10,000 bases of DNA, from assembly GCA_020217065.1 (NCBI GenBank), contig JAIWOB010000019.1, forward strand, positions 1 through 10,000, given 5' to 3'. Each line of letters opens with the position of its first letter. Position 1 is the stretch's first letter. This document shows, piece by piece, positions 5,850 through 10,000 of the stretch. The stretch is from Chloroflexota bacterium. GTDB lineage: Bacteria > Chloroflexota > Anaerolineae > Anaerolineales > Villigracilaceae. The notes beneath the pieces are model-generated. The model saw nothing but the letters and a program-made list of their open reading frames with translations. It had not been told where the DNA came from and made no database searches. A program made the translations under genes and the position numbers.

Positions 5850-5932
5850 GATTCAACGATTCAAAGAATCGGCGAATCAGCGAGTCGGCGAGTCAACAAT
5901 CGGCAATCGTAAATCTGAAATCGTAAATCTTT
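5850..5932 (+). repeat. tandem array: six 8-bp units followed by five 7-bp units
   Basis: Nearly the whole ccmB-ccmC spacer is periodic. Six 8-base units of form GANTCRRM start at 5850, 5858, 5866, 5874, 5882 and 5890. Five 7-base units of form AATCNNN then start at 5898, 5905, 5912, 5919 and 5926. Units 5905-5916 and 5919-5930 include an exact 12-base direct repeat (AATCGTAAATCT, 14-base spacing). The units are too short and lack spacers, so this is not CRISPR. Confidence 0.75.
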
Positions 5933-5935
5933 ATC

Positions 5936-5940
5936 AGGAG
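5936..5940 (+). promoter_or_regulatory. ribosome binding site of ccmC
   Basis: AGGAG lies 5 bases before ATG 5946. It is the strongest Shine-Dalgarno sequence in the ccm cluster and starts 3 bases after the tandem array ends. Confidence 0.75.
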
Positions 5941-5945
5941 TTCAA

Positions 5946-6641
5946 ATGCAACCCAAACCAACCGCTCTAAAGATACTTGACGTTGTGTCCATTATTGTTT
6001 TGGCAATTTCCACCTACCTGGCGCTGTTCTACGCTCCCACCGAATTGGTGATGGGGGAAGTCCAGCGGGTGTTCTATTTCCACATTGGAACCGCCTGGGT
6101 GGGACTGCTCGGCTTCGTCCTCGCCGCCGTTTCGGGAATCGTCTACCTCGTTACCAAGGACATGAAATGGGACAGGGCTGAGGTCGCCCTGGTCGAAGTC
6201 AGCGCGATGTTCTTCTTCCTGACCATTGTCCTCGGCTCCATCTGGGCGCGTCCCGCCTGGAATACCTGGTGGACCTGGGACCCGCGCCTGACCACCGCCG
6301 CCGTCACCGAGCTCATCTATATCGCCTACTTCATGCTCCGCGCTGGTATCGAAGACCCCGAAAAGCGCGCCCGCTTCGGCGCAGTCTACACCCTGCTGGG
6401 CGGACTTAGCGCCCCCATCACTTTCATGGTCATTCGTCTGTTCCGCTCCATTCACCCCGTCGTTGTCGGCGCGGCAAACGCCAACCAGGAAAAACTCAGT
6501 ATGACAGGCGATATGAAGGTCGCCTTCTTCTTCGCCCTCTTCGCCTTCACCGTCCTCTTTGTGGATTTCGTCTGGCATCGCATTCGCCTGGGCGCATTGG
6601 AAGAAAAAGTCGAACAACTCAAACTTAAAGTCTCGATGTAA
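5946..6641 (+). CDS. ccmC: CcmC, heme-binding transmembrane protein
   Basis: CcmC binds heme at the outer membrane face and promotes its covalent attachment to CcmE. The 231-residue protein has six predicted helices and the tryptophan-rich WWD signature at about 105-116 (AWNTWWTWDPRLT). The two expected axial heme histidines are H46 (FYFHIGTAW) and H170 (RSIHPVV). A short charged C-terminal helix (about 215-229) may be coiled. Length and motifs match the family, and every landmark residue I could check is present. It starts at ATG 5946 after AGGAG. ccmD follows 12 bases after its stop, which fits the usual C-D pairing. Confidence 0.95.
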   Translation: MQPKPTALKILDVVSIIVLAISTYLALFYAPTELVMGEVQRVFYFHIGTAWVGLLGFVLAAVSGIVYLVTKDMKWDRAEVALVEVSAMFFFLTIVLGSIWARPAWNTWWTWDPRLTTAAVTELIYIAYFMLRAGIEDPEKRARFGAVYTLLGGLSAPITFMVIRLFRSIHPVVVGAANANQEKLSMTGDMKVAFFFALFAFTVLFVDFVWHRIRLGALEEKVEQLKLKVSM

Positions 6642-6653
6642 TTGGAGAATTTC

Positions 6654-6806
6654 ATGGAAACCCCCGATACCTCAACCTATATGATTGCCGGTTTCGCCGT
6701 CAGTTTTCTTACCCTCGGAATCTATATTTTCAGCCTGTATCTTCGCAGCCGCAATTTGAATCAGGATGTGGAAACTCTCGAAGCGCTGGATGAGAAGAAA
6801 AAATAA
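6654..6806 (+). CDS. ccmD: CcmD-like small membrane protein (50 residues)
   Basis: CcmD is a small single-helix protein that stabilises the CcmABC-CcmE complex. This frame starts with ATG 6654, six bases after GGAG (6644-6647), and ends at TAA 6804-6806. The product has a short polar N-terminus (METPDTSTYMIAG), one transmembrane helix (about 11-30, ending SLYLRSR) and a charged, acidic then Lys-rich C-terminal tail. Size, topology (basic residues just after the helix, so tail in the cytoplasm) and position right after ccmC all fit CcmD, whose sequence is poorly conserved. It is too short to appear in a long-ORF screen. A terminator follows 16 bases later, so it is the last gene of the cluster. 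Confidence 0.85.
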   Translation: METPDTSTYMIAGFAVSFLTLGIYIFSLYLRSRNLNQDVETLEALDEKKK

Positions 6807-6822
6807 AATCCCAAAAGCCCCG

Positions 6823-6855
6823 AAAAAAGTCGCGTCCAACAAAACGCGATTTTTT
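6823..6855. terminator. bidirectional intrinsic terminator between converging genes
   Basis: The stem TCGCGT (6830-6835) pairs with ACGCGA (6844-6849) around an 8-base loop. A T6 tract follows (6850-6855) and an A6 tract precedes it (6823-6828), with one unpaired G at 6829. The layout works in both directions, ending the ccm cluster on the + strand and the glycosyltransferase gene on the - strand, whose TAA begins two bases away. Confidence 0.85.
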
Positions 6856-6856
6856 G

Positions 6857-7792
6857 TTAATTTTCCTGTTGGCGGCTTTTCATCCGTTGGCGCAAAATGG
6901 CGGCGCGGACTTTCTGCAAACCGAGCAGGTTCAAAAAGATGGACGCCAGAATATTCATCCGCGCCAGCGCGGTGGGCGGGTGGAGCAGCAGGGCGCGCGT
7001 CCACGCGGAGAGCGCGGCGGCAGGTTGACCGCCATCCAGCAGGTAGCGGGAATCCACACGATGAGCGGCGGCGCGGGCGCGGCGGCGGACCCTGGCAAGG
7101 ACAGGCGCAAGCGCTTCATCCTGCGCGGCGAAATCCAAAATGCGGAAGGCTTCGCGTCCAAAGGCGGCGGCTTGGGCGACGTTCTTTGCTGCGGGGTGAT
7201 ACCGCGCCGCCGCCCAAAATTGATTTGCGCGCAGGATTTTCCCGCGCCGCGCAATCCGAATCCACAAATGGTGGTCGAGCATAAAGTGCAAATTCAAGTC
7301 GAGCCCGCCGGCGGCTTGCCATGCCGAGCGCCGCATGAACACGGCGGGCTGTCCGATGATTTGGAAGCAGAGCAAATCTTCAAGGGTCAATTGCTTGTAA
7401 GTCAGGGCGTTGAAGATTTTTCCGTCCCCGTCTACGGCAAGCATGTTCCCGTAAACCAGAGCCGCATCGGGATTTTTTTCGAAAACCTTGACCGCCGCGC
7501 TGATTGCCCCTTCCAAATAATAATCGTCCGAGTTGAGCCAGGCGAAGATATCTCCTGTCGCGCGGGCAAATCCCTTGTTGACGGCGTCCGCCTGACCGCG
7601 GTCTTTTTCCGAAATCCAGTACGCCAGTTTATCGGCGTATTTTTTGATAATCGCCGCGCTGTCGTCCGTCGAGCCGCCGTCAATGACAATGTACTCGATA
7701 TTCGGATAATCCTGATTCAAGACAGATTGAATCGTCCGCTCAAGGTAGGCGGCTTGATTGAACGAAGGGGTGACGATGGAGACGAGAGTCAT
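6857..7792 (-). CDS. family 2 (GT-A) glycosyltransferase
   Basis: This protein should transfer a sugar from a nucleotide-sugar donor to a growing surface glycan. The 311-residue product starts with the classic GT2 fold: VSIVTPSFNQAAYLERTIQS (4-23), nucleotide-binding IDGGSTDDS (37-45), the metal-binding segment WLNSDD (85-90, in place of DxD), and a catalytic-side LDHHLWIRIARRG (172-184). The last 100 residues are Ala/Arg-rich and helical, and may dock to the membrane or a partner. The substrate cannot be told. It begins 3 bases after the stop of the upstream MptE-like gene, so the two are almost certainly one transcript, which ends at the shared terminator. Confidence 0.9.
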   Translation of the reverse strand: MTLVSIVTPSFNQAAYLERTIQSVLNQDYPNIEYIVIDGGSTDDSAAIIKKYADKLAYWISEKDRGQADAVNKGFARATGDIFAWLNSDDYYLEGAISAAVKVFEKNPDAALVYGNMLAVDGDGKIFNALTYKQLTLEDLLCFQIIGQPAVFMRRSAWQAAGGLDLNLHFMLDHHLWIRIARRGKILRANQFWAAARYHPAAKNVAQAAAFGREAFRILDFAAQDEALAPVLARVRRRARAAAHRVDSRYLLDGGQPAAALSAWTRALLLHPPTALARMNILASIFLNLLGLQKVRAAILRQRMKSRQQEN

Positions 7793-7795
7793 GCT

Positions 7796-8611
7796 TCAAA
7801 ACAACGCGTTGTAATCCGCCTTGGGAAAGATGGTCAGTTTGCCGCCGACGGTGGCGTCCAGGATTTCGCGTCCCGACTTTTGATAAAAGTCGCGGGCGAG
7901 AGCGTAGCCGATTTCAGAGGTGTCGAGGTCGGGCAATTGCCAGCGGACTCCCTTGCCGAAATAGTTGGGCGAAACGTGATTCGGGTCGTCGCCTTCTGAA
8001 ACGACGGTTTTATTCGCTTCGCCTTTGGACGCGAAGTTGTGGTCAACGCCGATGAGGATAACCTGTTGGATTCCCATGTGAAAGGCGAGCTGCAAGGCGA
8101 CGTTTGTGACGGTGGCGCTTTCCCAAACCCGTCCGCGCGCGTCGGGCGAGAAGCGGGGTCCCGTATAGGACGTGTAAAGAAAGGTTGGGATTTGGGAAAT
8201 TGGCAATTGAGGGTCGAAATGCCGCCGGGAACGCCATGCCAGAAACTTCGGCATGGGAAGGGCGAGAATGTCCGCATGGAATTGCTCGATGACCAGGTCG
8301 TTGACGGAGCAGAAATAGGTGGTTTGAAATCCCATTTCGGGGAACATGACGTAGATGCGATTCATGCCGAAGGTGATTTCGTTTTTAAGTTTGGAAAGGT
8401 CGGTCTGCCGCAGACTCGGACCGTTGCCGATAATGAAGGCGCGTTTGCCTTTGTGGACATCCTTCAGCGCGGTAAGGCGGCGGACGCTTTCCCTGCGCCA
8501 GGGATGCAAGTACGCTGAGGGAAGTTCTGGCAGGCGGCGGACGCCGTCGTAAGCGTCGCGGACAAAACGCAACGCGGGCGCGGGCAGAATGGATTTGAGG
8601 CTTTGTTTCAT
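7796..8611 (-). CDS. DUF115 / MptE-like protein, probable glycan-related enzyme
   Basis: The 271-residue protein resembles the DUF115 (6-hydroxymethylpterin pyrophosphokinase MptE-like) family, many of whose bacterial members sit in polysaccharide or flagellin-glycosylation clusters. The nucleotide-binding-like motif is AFIIGNGPSL (58-67), followed by FGMNRIY (81-87), a CSVND segment (101-105), and VILIGVDHNF (184-193), where the aspartate is typical. The central SATVTNVALQLAFHMG (165-180) precedes that strand as expected. GNGPSL also occurs in GT42 sialyltransferases, so a glycosyltransferase-like activity is possible. No transmembrane helix is evident. It lies 3 bases before the GT2 gene, which supports a shared role in surface glycan synthesis. 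Only a weak ribosome binding site precedes ATG 8611. The family is likely; the reaction is unknown. Confidence 0.75.
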   Translation of the reverse strand: MKQSLKSILPAPALRFVRDAYDGVRRLPELPSAYLHPWRRESVRRLTALKDVHKGKRAFIIGNGPSLRQTDLSKLKNEITFGMNRIYVMFPEMGFQTTYFCSVNDLVIEQFHADILALPMPKFLAWRSRRHFDPQLPISQIPTFLYTSYTGPRFSPDARGRVWESATVTNVALQLAFHMGIQQVILIGVDHNFASKGEANKTVVSEGDDPNHVSPNYFGKGVRWQLPDLDTSEIGYALARDFYQKSGREILDATVGGKLTIFPKADYNALF

Positions 8612-8687
8612 TGCGTCGAAAGTTCTTTGCGAAAGTTAAGCGACAGACCGGGCGTGAAACACGAATGAGAAAGGAAAGTTTGCTTTT

Positions 8688-9092
8688 TCATGATTTTGGA
8701 AAATATTGACGGCGCAGGGGGACGACCAGCCACAAGATGAGCAGGTCGAGCGAAAACGAAGCCAGAAAGAACAGGTCTTCGATGTTGAACAGGCTCAAAA
8801 GGGCGTTGAAAAGGGGAACGGCGACCGCAAGGAAATAAGACCATTGCGCGGACGCGCCCAGGCGCGCTCCGCTGAGGAACAACATGGCGGCGTTGAGCAA
8901 AACGAAAAGAACGACAATGTCCGCCGAGGTTGTGTTGCCGTTGAGCGCCGCCATGTCGTAATACAGGTAAACGCCGTAACCCAGCCAAAGAAACGCATTT
9001 AAAACGAAAAGAAAACGACCCAGCCTTATTTTTTGCGGGCTGGTTTTATGTCGCCTTTTAGGGCGGGGGCTTTTTTCTGGGTCCTTGCTCAT
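8688..9092 (-). CDS. hypothetical four-helix membrane protein
   Basis: I do not recognise this 134-residue protein. The first 25 residues are strongly basic and Pro-rich (MSKDPEKSPRPKRRHKT). They are followed by four predicted transmembrane helices (about 26-45, 58-75, 84-103, 105-126) and a short basic tail (RRQYFPKS). The positive N- and C-termini place both ends in the cytoplasm. There are no cysteines and no histidine other than one in the N-terminal tail, so a metal or redox role is unlikely. Start ATG 9092 has GGAG (complement of 9101-9104) 8 bases upstream. It stands alone, 76 bases from the MptE-like gene and 78 bases from the dehydrogenase gene, all on the same strand. That it is a real gene rests on the clean helix pattern and the ribosome binding site. 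Confidence 0.7.
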   Translation of the reverse strand: MSKDPEKSPRPKRRHKTSPQKIRLGRFLFVLNAFLWLGYGVYLYYDMAALNGNTTSADIVVLFVLLNAAMLFLSGARLGASAQWSYFLAVAVPLFNALLSLFNIEDLFFLASFSLDLLILWLVVPLRRQYFPKS

Positions 9093-9170
9093 GGGTTTCG
9101 CTCCGCGCGTTTCAAGCGTCTCGAAGGTTTGAGAGGCGGCAAGCCCAAGTTTAACAAGCCTTGGAGACTT

Positions 9171-9932
9171 TTATTCCGTGCTTAATCTGGCGGTAGCGCC
9201 GCCGTCCACGACCAGCGCCTGACCGGTCATGAAGGAAGACTGCTCGTCGTCGGCGAGAAAGTAAATGGCATGGGCGATTTCGGCGGGAGTTCCCACCCGC
9301 CCATTGACCGTTTTGCGCGCAAGGTTGTCGAGCCGTTCCTGCATGTCGCCATGACCGACATGCCCGCGTCCCAGTCCGGCGCGGAGCATGGGCGTATCCA
9401 CCGCGCCGGGCAAAACGGCGTTGACGCGAATGTTATCGGGCGCGAACTCGATTGCCATGGCGCGGGTCAGAGCGAGCAGTCCGCCTTTGGATGCGGCGTA
9501 GGCGGCGATGTTGGCGGAAGTCTGAATGGCGTGAACCGAAGACACATTGACCACGCCCGCGCCGCCCCGCGCTTTCAAAAGGGGATGCGCCAGCTTTACC
9601 CCCAAAAAGACCGAGCGCAGGTTGGCGTTCATTACCGAATCCCATTCTTCGACGGCGGTCTCAACCAGCGGCTTGGCAATTTGCAGGGCGGCGTTGTTGA
9701 CCAGCGCGTCAAGCGTATCGGTAAAGGCGCGCGCTTTCTCGAAGATGGATTGCATCTCTTCCGGGCGGGCGATGTCCGCCTGGATGAAAAGCCCGTTCTG
9801 CGGGAAATCCGCGCCAAAATCCGCGCGGTCTACTCCAATGACGCGCCACCCCTTTTGGGCGAAGAGACCGACGGTGGCGCGGCCGATTCCGCCCGCCGCG
9901 CCGGTGATTAAAACTGTTCGTAAACGATTCAT
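9171..9932 (-). CDS. short-chain dehydrogenase/reductase (classical SDR)
   Basis: The 253-residue protein is a classical SDR oxidoreductase with NAD(P)-binding TGAAGGIG (10-17), D53 in QADI, NNAA (79-82), N104, catalytic S131/S132, Y145 and K149 (YAASK), and PGAVDTPM (175-182). The acidic D35 at the end of the second strand (VIGVDRAD) favours NAD over NADP. The C-terminal TGQALVVDGG is also typical. The substrate cannot be assigned; similar proteins are annotated as FabG-like, glucose or 3-hydroxy-acyl dehydrogenases. Its ATG overlaps the stop of the upstream gene (ATGA), and GAGG lies 4 bases before it, so it is translationally coupled to that gene. All catalytic residues are present. Confidence 0.92.
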   Translation of the reverse strand: MNRLRTVLITGAAGGIGRATVGLFAQKGWRVIGVDRADFGADFPQNGLFIQADIARPEEMQSIFEKARAFTDTLDALVNNAALQIAKPLVETAVEEWDSVMNANLRSVFLGVKLAHPLLKARGGAGVVNVSSVHAIQTSANIAAYAASKGGLLALTRAMAIEFAPDNIRVNAVLPGAVDTPMLRAGLGRGHVGHGDMQERLDNLARKTVNGRVGTPAEIAHAIYFLADDEQSSFMTGQALVVDGGATARLSTE

Positions 9933-10000
9933 CTTTCCTCTTTTTCTTTGAACTCCATTCCCAGCCCCTCAACCAGATTTCGAATCGTGTTCCAGTGGAC
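9929..10000 (-). CDS. C-terminal end of an unidentified gene, truncated by window edge
   Basis: An open frame enters from the right edge and gives 23 residues (ending FKEKEER) before TGA 9929-9931, which overlaps the SDR start as ATGA. The tail contains an IRNLVEGLG segment and a Lys/Glu-rich end. This is too little to name a family. The overlap suggests an operon with the dehydrogenase, so the upstream product may act in the same pathway. Confidence 0.6.
   Translation of the reverse strand, partial: VHWNTIRNLVEGLGMEFKEKEER

Noticed and set aside
5850..5932. CRISPR array
   Set aside because: Units are 7-8 bases with no unique spacers and no cas genes nearby.
6854..7999. Long + strand open frame of 381 codons
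   Set aside because: It lies antisense to the GT2 and MptE-like genes, its translation has no family features, and it exists because high-GC genes leave the opposite strand open.
8618..8637. Direct repeat GAAAGTT (two copies) between the MptE-like gene and the membrane protein gene
   Set aside because: Seven bases seen twice in an AT-richer spacer are expected by chance; no further copies or symmetry.
9270..9911. + strand open frame of 213 codons
   Set aside because: It is antisense to the dehydrogenase, whose catalytic motifs are complete; the + strand product has no recognisable motif.

Overview
The window most likely comes from a Chloroflexota bacterium, probably class Anaerolineae. The reasons are the form of the Ccm proteins (a CcmH with a second cysteine pair, and a CcmI-like zinc-ribbon protein in the cluster), the moderately high GC content, and the short word-like repeats that fill the gaps between genes. 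This placement is an inference from pattern recognition, not from a database match.

Positions 1-6806 (+ strand) hold a cytochrome c maturation (Ccm, System I) cluster in an unusual order: the end of ccmF, ccmH, ccmG, a CcmI-like membrane protein with a zinc ribbon, a large cytochrome c lipoprotein, then ccmA, ccmB, ccmC and a 50-codon ccmD. CcmA/B/C/D should load heme at the outer face of the membrane. CcmF/H/G should reduce the apocytochrome and attach the heme. ccmE (the heme chaperone) is not in the window and is expected upstream of ccmF. The embedded lipoprotein is itself a client of the pathway: it has one intact CxxCH heme site. It also has a second cytochrome-like domain with both heme ligands lost, a beta-rich extracellular part, a transmembrane helix and a cytoplasmic tail. 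That tail shares a helical-hairpin motif with the zinc-ribbon protein three genes after ccmF.

The + strand cluster ends at a hairpin with A and T tracts on either side (6823-6855), which can serve both strands. From 6857 to the end, all genes are on the - strand: a family 2 glycosyltransferase, a DUF115/MptE-like protein three bases upstream of it, a four-helix membrane protein of unknown function, a short-chain dehydrogenase/reductase, and the last 23 codons of an unidentified gene that overlaps the dehydrogenase start. This half looks like surface-glycan and general metabolism and seems unrelated to heme maturation.

Four kinds of repeat occupy the ccm spacers: GTAATTGG-type words, a 17-base AGACCTGAC element that occurs twice (once folded into a 15-bp hairpin), a 76-bp imperfect palindrome, and an 8-bp tandem array that turns into a 7-bp tandem array. 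No stretch over 300 bases lacks a gene. I saw no rRNA, tRNA, CRISPR array, transposase or phage gene.
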